The notes under the pieces are model-generated. The model ran no database searches. It was given only the letters and a program-made list of their open reading frames with translations, and was not told the DNA's origin. From assembly GCF_001902635.1 (NCBI RefSeq), contig NZ_MJAO01000027.1, positions 1-61,661 on the forward strand: a stretch of 61,661 bases of DNA, given 5' to 3'. Shown here piece by piece: positions 27,251 through 36,638 of this stretch. Source of the stretch: Serratia marcescens. GTDB lineage: Bacteria; Pseudomonadota; Gammaproteobacteria; Enterobacterales; Enterobacteriaceae. The position numbers and the translations under genes were made by a program. Positions within the stretch are counted from its first letter, which is position 1, and each line of letters begins with the position of its first letter.

Positions 27251-27433
27251 TGTCCTCTATGCATCCTTAAATCAGTCGTAGCACGTACCCTAACAACGCG
27301 GCGGGGGCGGGCGCAACCGGAGCTTGCATTGCGGCGGAAAATTTCTTCCGGCCGGTTTTCTTGCACGTTTTTTTGCCACTTTATGCACACTTTCGTTTAT
27401 TGTTTTTCGCTCACGCTATGTCATGCCGGTGCG

Positions 27434-27450
27434 ATCTGGTATGATGAGCT
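27434..27450. promoter_or_regulatory. FadR-type site upstream of fadR
   Basis: ATCTGGTATGATGAGCT resembles the FadR palindrome and the site I recall at E. coli fadD. It overlaps a TATGAT -10-like hexamer about 50 nt before the fadR start, suggesting autorepression. Confidence 0.6.
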
Positions 27451-27494
27451 GATTACTATTACTGATTTTATCGTCGCAACGGAACGTCAAACAC

Positions 27495-28214
27495 ATGGTC
27501 ATAAAGGCGCAGAGTCCTGCCGGTTTCGCGGAAGAGTACATTATTGAGAGTATTTGGAATAATCGCTTCCCCCCTGGCTCTATTTTGCCCGCGGAGCGTG
27601 AGCTTTCGGAGTTGATTGGCGTCACGCGCACCACGTTACGTGAAGTGTTGCAACGTCTTGCCCGCGATGGTTGGTTGACCATTCAGCACGGCAAACCGAC
27701 CAAAGTGAACAATTTCTGGGAAACGTCCGGCCTCAATATCCTTGAGACCGTGGCCCGCCTCGATCACAAAAGCGTGCCGCAGCTGATCGACAACCTGCTG
27801 TCCGTGCGGACCAATATCGCGTCTATCTTTATTCGCGCCGCGGTGCGCAATCATCCGGAGCAGGCGCAAGAAGTGCTGGCGAAAGCCGCCGAGGTGGAAG
27901 ATCAGGCGGATGCTTTCAATGTCCTGGACTATGAAATCTTCCGCGGCCTGGCGTTCGCTTCCGGCAACCCGATCTACGGCCTGATTTTCAACGGCTTGAA
28001 AGGGCTGTATACCCGCGTTGGCCGTTATTACTTCTCCAACCCGGAAGCGCGCAAGCTGGCGCTGACCTTCTACAGCAAGCTGTCCACGCTGTGCCATGAG
28101 AAACTGTACGACCAGGTGATGGATACCGTGCGCAACTACGGTAAAGACAGCGGGGCCATCTGGCAGAGCATGCAGGGCACCATGCCGAGCGATCTGACCG
28201 AAGCGCGCCGTTAA
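27495..28214 (+). CDS. fadR: Fatty acid metabolism regulator FadR
   Basis: GntR-family regulator that represses beta-oxidation genes and activates fabA/fabB; long-chain acyl-CoA releases it from DNA. The 239 residues equal E. coli in length. The N-terminal winged helix ([21 protein letters not shown], within residues 10-70) is nearly identical, and the C-terminal acyl-CoA-binding domain follows. A FadR-like site overlaps its own promoter and another lies at fadD in this window. Confidence 0.98.
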   Translation: MVIKAQSPAGFAEEYIIESIWNNRFPPGSILPAERELSELIGVTRTTLREVLQRLARDGWLTIQHGKPTKVNNFWETSGLNILETVARLDHKSVPQLIDNLLSVRTNIASIFIRAAVRNHPEQAQEVLAKAAEVEDQADAFNVLDYEIFRGLAFASGNPIYGLIFNGLKGLYTRVGRYYFSNPEARKLALTFYSKLSTLCHEKLYDQVMDTVRNYGKDSGAIWQSMQGTMPSDLTEARR

Positions 28215-28234
28215 TCGCGTGCTGATGAAACAAC

Positions 28235-28256
28235 AAGGGCGCCTTTCGGCGCCCTT
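28235..28256. terminator. Hairpin between convergent fadR and ycgB
   Basis: A 9-bp stem AAGGGCGCC/GGCGCCCTT with a 4-nt loop, placed between the two stop codons and usable in both directions. T-tracts are short. Confidence 0.65.
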
Positions 28257-28270
28257 GGTCGTTGTGGTGA

Positions 28271-29806
28271 TTACAGCGGCGTAGGCCGCGGCGGGCAGCG
28301 ATCGAGCAACTCCACGCTACCGTCTTCGTTTTGCTGCTCAAGGATCACGTCGAAGCCCCACAGCCGGTGCAGGTGCTTCAACACCTCACGGCGGCTCTTG
28401 TCCAGCGGTGCGCGTTCCTGCGGGATGTAACGCAGCGTCAGCGAACGGTCGCCGCGCAGATCCACGTTCCAGATCTGAATGTTCGGCTCGTGATTGCTCA
28501 GATTATATTGCGCCGACAGCTCCTGGCGGATCGCCCGGTAGCCGGCCTCGTTGTGGATCGCGGCGATCTCCAAATAGTTGTTGCGATCGTCATCCAGTAC
28601 GGTGAACAGCCGGAAGTCGCGCATTACCTTGGGCGACAGGAACTGGCTGATAAAACTTTCGTCCTTGAAGTCGCGCATGGCAAAGTGCAACGTTTCCAGC
28701 CAGTCTTGGCCGGCGATGTTCGGGAACCAGTAGCGATCTTCTTCGGTCGGCGATTGGCAGATGCGCTTGATGTCCTGGAACATGGCGAAGCCCAGCGCAT
28801 AGGGGTTGATGCCGTTGTAGTACGGGCTGTTGTACGGCGGCTGATACACCACGTTGGTATGGCTGTGCAAAAACTCCAGCATAAACCGCTCGGTTACCCG
28901 GCCTTCGTCGTACAGATGATTGAGGATGGTGTAATGCCAGAAGGTGGCCCAGCCCTCGTTCATCACCTGAGTCTGCTTTTGCGGATAGAAATACTGGCTG
29001 ACCTTGCGCACGATGCGCAACACCTCGCGCTGCCAGGGTTCCAGCAGCGGCGCATTCTTCTCGATAAAGTAGAGGATGTTTTCCTGCGGTTCGCTCGGAT
29101 AACGACGTGCCTGTTCCGGCGACTCTTCACGCTCGACGCGCGGCAGGGTTTTCCACAGCGTGTTCACCTGGCTTTGCAGATACTCTTCGCGGCTTTTCTG
29201 GCGCGCTTTCTCTTCCACCAGTGAGATTTTCTGCGGCCGTTTGTACCTGTCGACGCCGTAGTTCATCAGCGCATGGCAGGAGTCCAGCAGCCGTTCCACT
29301 TCATCGACGCCGTAGCGTTCTTCGCACTGGCTGATGTAGTGGCGGGCAAACAGCAGATAATCGACGATGGAACTGGCGTCGGTCCAACTGCGGAACAGAT
29401 AGTTGTTCTTGAAGAAAGAGTTGTGGCCGTAGCAGGCGTGCGCCATCACCAGCGCCTGCATGGTGATGGTGTTCTCTTCCATCAGATAGGCGATGCAGGG
29501 ATTGGAGTTGATGACGATTTCATACGCCAGCCCTTGCTGGCCCTGCTTGTAACGCTGCTCGGTTTCGATGAATTTCTTGCCGAACGACCAATGGGTATAG
29601 TTGATCGGCATGCCGACGCTCGAATAGGCGTCCATCATCTGTTCAGAGGTGATTACCTCGATCTGATGGGGATAGGTGTCGAGCTGGTAATGCTTGGCGA
29701 CGCGGTCGATCTGCTCCAAATACACCTGCAGCAGTTCGAACGTCCAGTCCGGTCCATCGCTCAGACGTTTATCATCCTTAACCTTTTCATGTGTTGAAGT
29801 AGTCAT
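28271..29806 (-). CDS. ycgB: SpoVR-family protein YcgB
   Basis: Cytoplasmic SpoVR-like protein of unknown biochemical activity, widely conserved together with the PrkA kinase YeaG and the vWA protein YeaH, both at 41-45 kb here. It is 511 residues (E. coli 510). Very conserved blocks include TSEQMMDAYSSVGMP, HACYGHNSFFKNNYLFR, MNEGWATFWHYTILNHLYDE and SQFLSPKVMRDFR. I start at MTTSTHEKV because GAGGG lies 7 nt upstream of that ATG. Convergent with fadR as in E. coli. Stationary-phase expression is expected from E. coli; no sigma-S promoter was identified with confidence. Confidence 0.95.
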   Translation of the reverse strand: MTTSTHEKVKDDKRLSDGPDWTFELLQVYLEQIDRVAKHYQLDTYPHQIEVITSEQMMDAYSSVGMPINYTHWSFGKKFIETEQRYKQGQQGLAYEIVINSNPCIAYLMEENTITMQALVMAHACYGHNSFFKNNYLFRSWTDASSIVDYLLFARHYISQCEERYGVDEVERLLDSCHALMNYGVDRYKRPQKISLVEEKARQKSREEYLQSQVNTLWKTLPRVEREESPEQARRYPSEPQENILYFIEKNAPLLEPWQREVLRIVRKVSQYFYPQKQTQVMNEGWATFWHYTILNHLYDEGRVTERFMLEFLHSHTNVVYQPPYNSPYYNGINPYALGFAMFQDIKRICQSPTEEDRYWFPNIAGQDWLETLHFAMRDFKDESFISQFLSPKVMRDFRLFTVLDDDRNNYLEIAAIHNEAGYRAIRQELSAQYNLSNHEPNIQIWNVDLRGDRSLTLRYIPQERAPLDKSRREVLKHLHRLWGFDVILEQQNEDGSVELLDRCPPRPTPL

Positions 29807-30054
29807 CAGCGCACCCTCATTATTCACGGGCCTTGCTCAAACGGCCGACCCTGTAACAAGCATAGTTCAAGTCATAATTAACCGTTGAAAATCAGTTAAA
29901 TAAAAATACCGGCACGCAGGGAAGCGAATTGCGGTCAGTTTGGCGCACGTTTGTCCCGCAGTAGGCGGTACAGCGCCGCGCTTCTTCTCCGAGTATAGAC
30001 CTGCGGCGGGGCCGCGCAACACATTGCATGCTGAGCGGTTGGGATTGAATATTG
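29807..30054. other. ycgB/zinT divergent intergenic region
   Basis: About 250 bp that must hold the ycgB promoter. It contains no ORF with a ribosome site and no terminator hairpin that I can support. Confidence 0.4.
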
Positions 30055-30075
30055 TTATGTTATATTGTAACTTTT
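30055..30075. promoter_or_regulatory. Zur box upstream of zinT
   Basis: Read on the minus strand, TTACAATATAACAT (within 30057-30071) matches the Zur core TTATAATATAACA at all but one position. It sits about 35-50 nt before the zinT start, over the promoter. Confidence 0.75.
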
Positions 30076-30106
30076 CGTTTTCTCAATAACGAACAAGGAG
30101 CATATT

Positions 30107-30757
30107 GTGGCGAGGTATTTGGGCAAACTGGCGGTGGCGTTGACGGCGTTGTTGATGAGCGGACAGGCGCTTGCTCATGGGCATCATTCGCATGGCAAGC
30201 CGCTGACGGAACTGGAAAAAAAGGCGGAAGCGGGCGTGTTTGATGATAAGGACGTTAAAGACCGCAGCCTGGCCGATTGGGAAGGGGTGTGGCAATCCGT
30301 TTATCCTTATCTGCTCAATGGGGATCTTGACCCGGTGTTCAAGAAGAAAGCGGCGCAGGATAAGAGCAAGACCTTTGCAGAAATGAAGGCGTATTACCGC
30401 AAAGGTTACGCCACCGATGTGGATACCATCGGCATTGAGAACGGCGTTATGGCGTTTCACCGTGGCGGCCAATCCAGCACCTGCCAGTATAAGTACGCCG
30501 GACATAAGATCCTGACGTATGTCTCCGGTAAAAAGGGCGTGCGTTATCTGTTCGAATGCCAGGATGTCGGCAGCCTGGCGCCGAAATTCGTGCAGTTCAG
30601 CGATCACATCATCGGTCCGCGCAAATCGGCGCATTTCCATATCTTTATGGGCAATACGTCACAGGAGGCGTTGCTGAAAGAGATGGACAACTGGCCGACC
30701 TATTACCCATTCCAGCTGCAGACCAAAGACGTCGTGGACGAGATGCTGCATCATTAA
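30107..30757 (+). CDS. zinT: Periplasmic metal-binding protein ZinT
   Basis: Lipocalin-fold periplasmic zinc/cadmium-binding protein that helps ZnuA recruit zinc under severe limitation. The 216-residue precursor has a signal peptide ending at SGQALA and then a histidine-rich N-terminus (HGHHSHGK). Conserved ZinT motifs include [18 protein letters not shown]-like [11 protein letters not shown] and the metal-binding [10 protein letters not shown]. The start is GTG with AAGGAG upstream. Its own Zur box places it in one regulon with znuABC at the start of the window. Confidence 0.95.
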   Translation: MARYLGKLAVALTALLMSGQALAHGHHSHGKPLTELEKKAEAGVFDDKDVKDRSLADWEGVWQSVYPYLLNGDLDPVFKKKAAQDKSKTFAEMKAYYRKGYATDVDTIGIENGVMAFHRGGQSSTCQYKYAGHKILTYVSGKKGVRYLFECQDVGSLAPKFVQFSDHIIGPRKSAHFHIFMGNTSQEALLKEMDNWPTYYPFQLQTKDVVDEMLHH

Positions 30758-30778
30758 AGGTGGCCGTTCCCCCGCAAC

Positions 30779-30804
30779 CACAAGCCCACGTGCGTGGGCT
30801 TGTG
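30779..30804 (+). terminator. zinT downstream hairpin
   Basis: A perfect 12-bp inverted repeat (CACAAGCCCACG/CGTGGGCTTGTG) lies 21 nt after the zinT stop codon. No U-tract follows. Confidence 0.55.
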
Positions 30805-31318
30805 CGTAGTCGAACGGTCTGACTTGCAGGTAATCGTCCATATCGTGCTGCGGCGATTAAATAAGGAGGGTGCACTACGCTGAACCGCCCGCTTATTCCA
30901 TTGCTAAAAATGTGGTTATCTTCGGCTGAAATTTTACGCGATTTTTCTGCTGCGGGAAGAAATGCCTCTCTTTTTCTGTTGTGTTGGTGTTTTTGGTTTT
31001 ATTGGTTTTTTGTTCTGTTTATGTGTTGAGTGTTATTTTTATATTCTGTTAAATCATTGTTGCTTATCACGCCTTTTTTTCTTGCTATCATTGATAGCAT
31101 TGCTATCGATTCAGTGGTGGTCTGACGCCACATTCCCCCCTAAACCGCATCTTATCGCTATTTACGAGCGGCTATTGCAAATGCAGGGCCCATCGACGAT
31201 AAATTAATTGTGAATATTGTCACGTTTGATGACGAAGTTGTTGGACGGATTTTTTCACTGAGTTAATTTCCTGTAAGCAGAAGATTATGCTTTGTGAAGC
31301 CTTGGGCTGGAGTCAGCG
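30805..31318 (+). promoter_or_regulatory. AT-rich dadA upstream region with palindrome and CRP site
   Basis: A strongly T-rich stretch (about 30960-31080) is followed by a perfect 17-bp palindrome TGCTATCATTGATAGCA (31083-31099) with a third half-copy TGCTATCGA just after it. A CRP-type site TGTGA-N6-TCACG lies at 31209-31224, about 95-110 nt before dadA. E. coli dadAX is known to be controlled by CRP and Lrp; the palindrome's binder is unknown. The T-rich frame here that could encode about 80 residues is low complexity and I do not call it. Confidence 0.6.
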
Positions 31319-32623
31319 ATGCGAGTGGTAATTTTAGGTAGTGGAGTGGTGGGCGTAGCCAGTGCCTGGTATTTGGCGAAGGCGGGGCACGAGGTGACGG
31401 TGATCGATCGTCAGCCCGGCCCGGCATTGGAAACCAGCGCGGCGAACGCCGGGCAGATTTCACCGGGCTATGCCGCCCCCTGGGCGGCACCGGGCGTACC
31501 GCTGAAGGCCATCAAGTGGATGTTCCAGCGCCATGCGCCGTTGGCGATCCGCCTCGACGGCAGCAGCTTCCAGCTGAGCTGGATGTGGCAGATGCTGAAA
31601 AACTGCAACACTGAACACTACATGACCAACAAAGGCCGCATGGTGCGCCTGGCGGAATACAGCCGCGACTGCATCAAGGCGCTGCGTCAGGAAACCGGCA
31701 TCCAGTACGAAGGGCGCCAGGGCGGCACGCTGCAGCTGTTCCGCACCCAGCAACAGTTCGAAAACGCAGCGAAAGATATCGCGGTATTGGAAGACGCCGG
31801 GGTGCCTTACAAACTGCTGGAAGCCAGCCAGCTTGCCAGCGTCGAGCCAGCGCTGGCACAGGTGGCGCACAAGCTGACCGGTGGCCTGCAACTGCCGAAC
31901 GACGAAACCGGCGACTGCCAGCTGTTTACGCAGCAACTGGCGAAGATGGCGCAGCAGGCCGGCGTGACCTTCCTGTTCAACCGCAGCGTCGATCGTCTGC
32001 TGGTGGAGGGCGACAAGATCGCCGGCGTGCAGTGCGGCGAAGAGGTGTTTAAAGCCGACAGCTACGTGGTGGCATTCGGTTCGTACTCCACGGCGCTGTT
32101 ACGCGGCCTGGTGTCTATTCCGGTTTACCCGTTGAAGGGGTATTCGCTGACCATTCCAATCACCGACGAAGCGGCGGCGCCGTTCTCCACGGTGCTGGAT
32201 GAGACGTACAAAATTGCCATCACGCGTTTCGACCAGCGTATTCGCGTCGGGGGCATGGCGGAGATCGTCGGCTTCAATACCCAGCTTGAACAAAAGCGGC
32301 GGGAAACGCTGGAGATGGTGGTGCGCGATCTCTACCCGAACGGCGGCAGGGTGGAAGACGCGACGTTTTGGACCGGCCTGCGCCCGATGACGCCGGACGG
32401 CACGCCGATCGTCGGCCGCACTTCGCTGAAGAACCTGTATCTCAACACCGGACACGGCACGCTGGGCTGGACGATGGCCTGTGGTTCCGGGCAGTTGCTG
32501 TCCGATCTGATGTCCGGCGTTACGCCGGCGATCCCTTCCGACGATCTGGCGGTGGCGCGTTACAGCGCCGGGTTTCGTCAGCAACACGCGGTCCCGCTGA
32601 ACGACGTGCACCCCGCGCGTTAA
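31319..32623 (+). CDS. dadA: D-amino acid dehydrogenase small subunit DadA
   Basis: FAD enzyme on the cytoplasmic face of the inner membrane that oxidises D-alanine to pyruvate and ammonia, feeding electrons to quinone. The 434 residues begin with a Rossmann FAD motif ([20 protein letters not shown]). A later [10 protein letters not shown] segment and C-terminal [18 protein letters not shown] are typical of DadA. First gene of dadAX, which allows growth on L- or D-alanine. Confidence 0.97.
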   Translation: MRVVILGSGVVGVASAWYLAKAGHEVTVIDRQPGPALETSAANAGQISPGYAAPWAAPGVPLKAIKWMFQRHAPLAIRLDGSSFQLSWMWQMLKNCNTEHYMTNKGRMVRLAEYSRDCIKALRQETGIQYEGRQGGTLQLFRTQQQFENAAKDIAVLEDAGVPYKLLEASQLASVEPALAQVAHKLTGGLQLPNDETGDCQLFTQQLAKMAQQAGVTFLFNRSVDRLLVEGDKIAGVQCGEEVFKADSYVVAFGSYSTALLRGLVSIPVYPLKGYSLTIPITDEAAAPFSTVLDETYKIAITRFDQRIRVGGMAEIVGFNTQLEQKRRETLEMVVRDLYPNGGRVEDATFWTGLRPMTPDGTPIVGRTSLKNLYLNTGHGTLGWTMACGSGQLLSDLMSGVTPAIPSDDLAVARYSAGFRQQHAVPLNDVHPAR

Positions 32624-32649
32624 TCGTCGATCCGATCATAGACTTTCCC

Positions 32650-32673
32650 GGCCACGCGCAGACGCGCGTGGCC
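32650..32673 (+). repeat. dadA-dadX intercistronic hairpin
   Basis: A 9-bp stem GGCCACGCG/CGCGTGGCC with a 6-nt loop lies in the 76-bp gap. It probably affects mRNA processing or differential expression within the operon rather than ending it, as there is no U-tract. Confidence 0.5.
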
Positions 32674-32699
32674 GCTGTACGCTGCCCCAAGGAGAAGCG

Positions 32700-33773
32700 A
32701 TGCCCCGTCCCATAACTGCCACGATGCATCTTGGCGCGATTGAAAACAACTTGCAGGTGGTGCGCCGTTTTGCCCCCGGTGCCAAAGTCTGGTCGGTGGT
32801 CAAAGCCAACGCCTATGGCCACGGCATCAAACACGTTTGGCGCAGTATGGCGCAAACCGATGGTTTCGCCATGCTGGACCTGGCCGAAGCGGTGCTGCTG
32901 CGCGAGTCCGGCTGGCAGGGGCCTATTCTGCTGCTGGAAGGTTTCTTCCAACAGCAGGACCTGGCGTTGCTCGATCGTTATCGCCTGACGACGGCGGTGC
33001 ACAGCGACTGGCAACTGGCGGCGATCGCCGACACCAGGCTGAGTGCACCGCTCAATGTCTATCTGAAAGTGAACAGCGGCATGAATCGGCTGGGATTCGC
33101 ACCCGAGCGCTTGCACGAGGTGTGGCGCAGGGCACAGGCGGTTGCCAACATCGCCGAGCTTACGCTGATGAGCCATTTCGCCACCGCCGACGGCCCGGAA
33201 GGCGTGACCCAGCAGATGGCTACCATTGATACCGCCGCCGCCGATATTCCGTTGCCGCGCTGCCTGGCCAACTCAGCTGCCACGCTGTGGCATCCTTCGA
33301 CCCACGGCAGCTGGATACGCCCAGGGATCATTCTCTATGGCGCGTCGCCGAGCGGTTGCTGGAAGGATGTTGCGACGACGGGCCTGCGGCCGGCGATGAC
33401 GCTGAGCAGCGAGATCATCGGCATTCAGCGACTGAAGGCTGGCGATCGCGTGGGTTACGGTGGCCGTTACAGTGCCGCCGGCCCGCAGCGCATCGGTGTG
33501 GTGGCCTGCGGTTACGCCGACGGCTATCCGCGTCATGCACCGACCGGTACGCCGGTGTGGGTTGATGGCGTGCTGACGCGCACCCTGGGAACGGTATCGA
33601 TGGATATGTTGGCGGTGGATTTGACGCCCTGTCCGCAAGCCGAACTGGGCGCCGAAGTGGAACTGTGGGGGAAACGTCTGCCGGTGGATGAGGTGGCCAC
33701 GGCGGCAGGGACGTTAGGCTATGAACTGCTGTCGGCGCTGGCGGCGCGAGTGCCGGTCGTCACCGAAGCCTGA
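32700..33773 (+). CDS. dadX: Catabolic alanine racemase DadX
   Basis: PLP enzyme that converts L-alanine to D-alanine for oxidation by DadA. It is 357 residues. The PLP lysine is in [11 protein letters not shown] near residue 33 and the catalytic tyrosine of the other subunit side is in [14 protein letters not shown] is well spaced from the ATG. It ends at an intrinsic terminator that overlaps the 3' end of the convergent exporter gene. Confidence 0.96.
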   Translation: MPRPITATMHLGAIENNLQVVRRFAPGAKVWSVVKANAYGHGIKHVWRSMAQTDGFAMLDLAEAVLLRESGWQGPILLLEGFFQQQDLALLDRYRLTTAVHSDWQLAAIADTRLSAPLNVYLKVNSGMNRLGFAPERLHEVWRRAQAVANIAELTLMSHFATADGPEGVTQQMATIDTAAADIPLPRCLANSAATLWHPSTHGSWIRPGIILYGASPSGCWKDVATTGLRPAMTLSSEIIGIQRLKAGDRVGYGGRYSAAGPQRIGVVACGYADGYPRHAPTGTPVWVDGVLTRTLGTVSMDMLAVDLTPCPQAELGAEVELWGKRLPVDEVATAAGTLGYELLSALAARVPVVTEA

Positions 33774-33797
33774 GCCACGGCTCAGGCAACTTTTTTT
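33768..33797 (+). terminator. dadX intrinsic terminator
   Basis: Stem GCCTGAGCC/GGCTCAGGC, then AAC and seven T. The dadX stop codon is inside the stem, and the T-tract runs into the last codons of the convergent MFS gene. Confidence 0.8.
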
Positions 33798-34975
33798 ATC
33801 TGACCTTTAATCTGCTTGCTGAGCCGCCGTGCATGCAGCGCCAGCAGGCAACCCGCCAGCATCACCAGCGCCAGCGACAGCTTCGGCTGCAGCGGCAACG
33901 CCATCGCCACCAAGCCTAACGCGGCACCGCCCGCCATCTGCACGAAACCGACCAGCGCAGACGCGACGCCGGCCTCATTGGAGTACGGCTCCAGGGCGTA
34001 ACTGGTGGCTGGGCCCATCACGAATGCCAATCCGGCACAGGCGCTGGCGACCGGCAACATATATGCCAGCCAGTACGCTTGCGCCGCCGCCGGCAGCAGC
34101 GTAACGCCCAGCAGCAGGCCCAGGCAGCCCAGCCCCATCAAAATGCCGCCGGTTGCCAGACAAATCGGGCGGCCGACCTTGTGGATGATGCGGTTGGCGA
34201 AGAAGCTGACCAGCATGATCCAGAAGCCGTTGGCGCCGAACACCAGCGAGAATTGCAGCGGAGTCAGGCCGGCGGTACCCATCAGCACGTTCGGCGCCAG
34301 AGAAACGTAGGTCAGCGCCATGCCCATCGCCCCGGAGTTCACCACCGCAAAGGAGAGGAAGCGCCGTTCGCTGAGGATGCGTGCGTATTGGCGTACCGGC
34401 AGCCCTTTGACCGGCACTGTGTCGGCGGGGCGGGTCTCAGGCAGACGCAGCGCGATGAGCACCAACACCAGCAGCGCGTAGCCGACCAGGAACCAGAAGG
34501 GCGCGCGCCAGCCGAAGGCTTCGGCGAGCAGGCCACCGAGCAGCGGCGCCAGCGCCGGGATGATATTCAGCGTGCCGTTGAGGAAGCCGAAAGCGCGGGC
34601 GGCGTCGTCACCGTTGAGGCGGTCGCGCACGCCGCTGAAGGCGACGACGGCGGTACAACAGACCGCTACCCCTTGCAGCAGACGCGAAGCGATGAAGATC
34701 GTCGGGCTGGTGGCCAGCGCCGCCATCGCTGCGCCGATCATGTAGAGGATAATGCCGGCCAGCGCCACCGGCTTGCGGCCATAGTTATCCACCAGCGGGC
34801 CGGCGATGATTTGGCCGAGGCCGAGCACCAGAATAAACAGTGAAATGGTGGATTGAATCAGCGCTTCACTGCTGCCCAGGCCGGCGGCGATGGCGGGTAT
34901 GGTCGGCAGGTAGAGATCGATGCCTAATGGGCCGAGCAGCACCAGGCTGAGAAGCAGAAACAGAAACTTTTGCAT
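33782..34975 (-). CDS. Bcr/CflA-type MFS multidrug efflux transporter
   Basis: Twelve-helix drug:H+ antiporter of the DHA1 family. It is 397 residues. Family marks: helix 1 motif LGPLGIDLYLPTIPAIA, the motif A loop GPLVDNYGRKPVALAG between helices 2 and 3, and RLLQGVAVCCTAVV in helix 4. The substrate cannot be deduced. I start at MQKFLFLLL; the frame opens nine codons earlier at a TTG, and neither start has a convincing ribosome site. Convergent with dadX. Confidence 0.88.
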   Translation of the reverse strand: MQKFLFLLLSLVLLGPLGIDLYLPTIPAIAAGLGSSEALIQSTISLFILVLGLGQIIAGPLVDNYGRKPVALAGIILYMIGAAMAALATSPTIFIASRLLQGVAVCCTAVVAFSGVRDRLNGDDAARAFGFLNGTLNIIPALAPLLGGLLAEAFGWRAPFWFLVGYALLVLVLIALRLPETRPADTVPVKGLPVRQYARILSERRFLSFAVVNSGAMGMALTYVSLAPNVLMGTAGLTPLQFSLVFGANGFWIMLVSFFANRIIHKVGRPICLATGGILMGLGCLGLLLGVTLLPAAAQAYWLAYMLPVASACAGLAFVMGPATSYALEPYSNEAGVASALVGFVQMAGGAALGLVAMALPLQPKLSLALVMLAGCLLALHARRLSKQIKGQIKKVA

Positions 34976-35053
34976 AACAAGAAAGGCACGTCCGAGTGAC
35001 AAAGAGGGCTAGAGTAGAGATTCTGACGGCAAATGAAAAGGGGCAAAGCGGGG

Positions 35054-35614
35054 TCAGCGCTGCGCACTCTGGCGGTAATAGAGCGCCGAGACGGTATCGG
35101 CCACATAGCGGGCCTGGTGTCGGGCATCATCCAACGCGCGATGCGGCATGCCTTCGAACGGGCGGGCCTTTTTCGGGTTAAAACCGTGCAGCTCCGCCAA
35201 CGTGATCACCGTGCGCACGTCCTGAGTATCCCAGAATTTCCACGGGCAGGGCATTTCCAGCTGCTGGAAAGCGTGTTCGAGGATCGCGCAGTCGAACTCT
35301 TTGCCGTTGCCCCAGACTTTCACCGTATCGGTGCTGTTCATATGAATAAAGCGGCTGAGGCTGCTCAGCACGCGTTTCAGGCTCTCGGTACCGCCGAAGG
35401 CCAGCTTGCGCGCTTCGTCGGATTGTTTCGCCCACCAGGCGACCGTATCCAGGCTGATGGTTCGGCCCGGCTGATCCTTCTGGCTGCTGACGCCGGCTTC
35501 AAATTCGGCGCCCAGCTCCCCGGTACGAGGATCGAAAAATACCGCGGCGACCACCAGAATGACGGCGCTGGGTTTTATGTCCAAGGTTTCAATGTCTAAC
35601 ATCAGATGGTGCAT
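35054..35614 (-). CDS. 3'-5' exoribonuclease, Rv2179c-like (DEDDh)
   Basis: Predicted RNase H-fold 3'-5' exonuclease of the Rv2179c-like group, often found in phages and as orphan chromosomal genes. It is 186 residues. DEDDh motifs: MLDIETLD (DxE) near the N-terminus, KVWGNGKEFDCAIL in the middle and HRALDDARHQARYV with the catalytic His and Asp near the C-terminus. I start at MHHLMLDIETLD with GGAAA upstream; the frame's extra 34 N-terminal codons look non-coding. RNA versus DNA specificity is inferred only from the family. No phage genes adjoin it. Confidence 0.82.
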   Translation of the reverse strand: MHHLMLDIETLDIKPSAVILVVAAVFFDPRTGELGAEFEAGVSSQKDQPGRTISLDTVAWWAKQSDEARKLAFGGTESLKRVLSSLSRFIHMNSTDTVKVWGNGKEFDCAILEHAFQQLEMPCPWKFWDTQDVRTVITLAELHGFNPKKARPFEGMPHRALDDARHQARYVADTVSALYYRQSAQR

Positions 35615-35729
35615 AGGCGTTTCCGGCGGTGGGCGTGGTGGCTTAATGTTACTACAGAACGCGCGCCGATGCGGCCCGCACAAGAATGAAATACTTTGAT
35701 ACGGGCTAAAGCGCATCGTTCAGGTTATG

Positions 35730-35921
35730 ATGCCCGAGATATTTTCGTCAGGTTGGTCGCTATCGGTGAGAACGCTTATCTTTATTTTGTGCATGGTGGG
35801 TTACTTGCTGTTGCTGGGCTACCTTAGCGTGTTCGTCACGGACAAGATCTGTGAGAAAGCGGGTAACTACACCAAAATATGCCGAATGGTGGATATTTCT
35901 GAACCTCACATCCCGAGATAG
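35730..35921 (+). CDS. Putative small membrane protein (63 residues)
   Basis: Unrecognised. It has one long hydrophobic segment (about residues 13-36, TLIFILCMVGYLLLLGYL) and a polar tail with two cysteines (KICEKAGNYTKIC). AGG at 35722-35724 is 5 nt from the ATG at 35730, better than the ATG at 35727. Divergent from the exoribonuclease and convergent with the next membrane gene, 9 bp away. Composition favours a real protein, but no homologue is known to me. Confidence 0.5.
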   Translation: MPEIFSSGWSLSVRTLIFILCMVGYLLLLGYLSVFVTDKICEKAGNYTKICRMVDISEPHIPR

Positions 35922-35930
35922 CGCTGTTTT

Positions 35931-36413
35931 TTAGCCCAGATAGTCGGTAGTGATCAATGGTGTCAGGATCGCCGCCAACGCCGTGAGCACGGCCCATTGT
36001 CGCCAGCCCAGCCGCGCCAACCAGTCATGCCGCTGAGGGGGAGAGGCCAACTGTCCCACGGCCACGGCGCCGGTAAGTAGCAGCGTCAGAATCAGCAGCA
36101 CCAGGGCGCGGCTTACCAGCGTGAACTCGACATGCAGCACATTGGCGTAATACAGGCGCATCAAAATAAAATAGCTCAGCAAGATCCAGGCGAAAACGCT
36201 GTGCTTCTTGAGCACCTGTTGCAGCATCAGCGCGAGGAACACGCTGTGAAACAGCGACAGCAGCGGGGTTTCGATCGGATACCTAACGCAGACGTTGTAG
36301 ACCGCCATGTAAATGTTGAAAACCAGCAGGATATAGATCACGTAAATATACCAGCCGTAGATCACCTTGAGTTTTTTCGGGTTCGGCGGCAGGGTGAATG
36401 CGTCCGGTTTCAT
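35931..36413 (-). CDS. Hypothetical inner-membrane protein (160 residues, about 4 helices)
   Basis: Unrecognised polytopic protein. Hydrophobic segments lie near residues 20-40 (WYIYVIYILLVFNIYMAVYN), 52-70, 76-95 and 103-125, with a final one near 140-158. A strong Shine-Dalgarno (CAGGAGG, 5-nt gap) fixes the start at MKPDAFTLPP. The N-terminus is proline-rich and cytosolic by the positive-inside rule (NPKKLK). No catalytic motif is seen. Confidence 0.72.
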   Translation of the reverse strand: MKPDAFTLPPNPKKLKVIYGWYIYVIYILLVFNIYMAVYNVCVRYPIETPLLSLFHSVFLALMLQQVLKKHSVFAWILLSYFILMRLYYANVLHVEFTLVSRALVLLILTLLLTGAVAVGQLASPPQRHDWLARLGWRQWAVLTALAAILTPLITTDYLG

Positions 36414-36638
36414 TAATGCCTCCTGAGGATGCCACGCAAACGCTGCGGTTGAAGGCGGCGCACCGGCATCGAAATTTAAAATCCACAGGGTATATATCAC
36501 CCGGGTGCTAAATGAGAATTAAACGCAGGATCGGCTTTATTTCAGCGTTTGCGCGGAACTATTCTTCGTCGTCAGGGTCGGTTTGCATGTCATCGTCGAG
36601 CGGTTTGCTGGCCGTGAAGGAAGACGTTATTTATTGAT

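Noticed and set aside
30962-31207. 81-codon plus-strand ORF upstream of dadA
   Set aside because: Low-complexity translation (Phe/Cys/Leu runs) of a T-rich promoter region, without a ribosome site.
36512-36637. 41-codon serine-rich frame ending next to the 36639 ATG
   Set aside because: Looks like the antisense of an acidic minus-strand run (LDDDMQTDPDDEE then stop), which itself has no start codon; both are probably remnants or chance.
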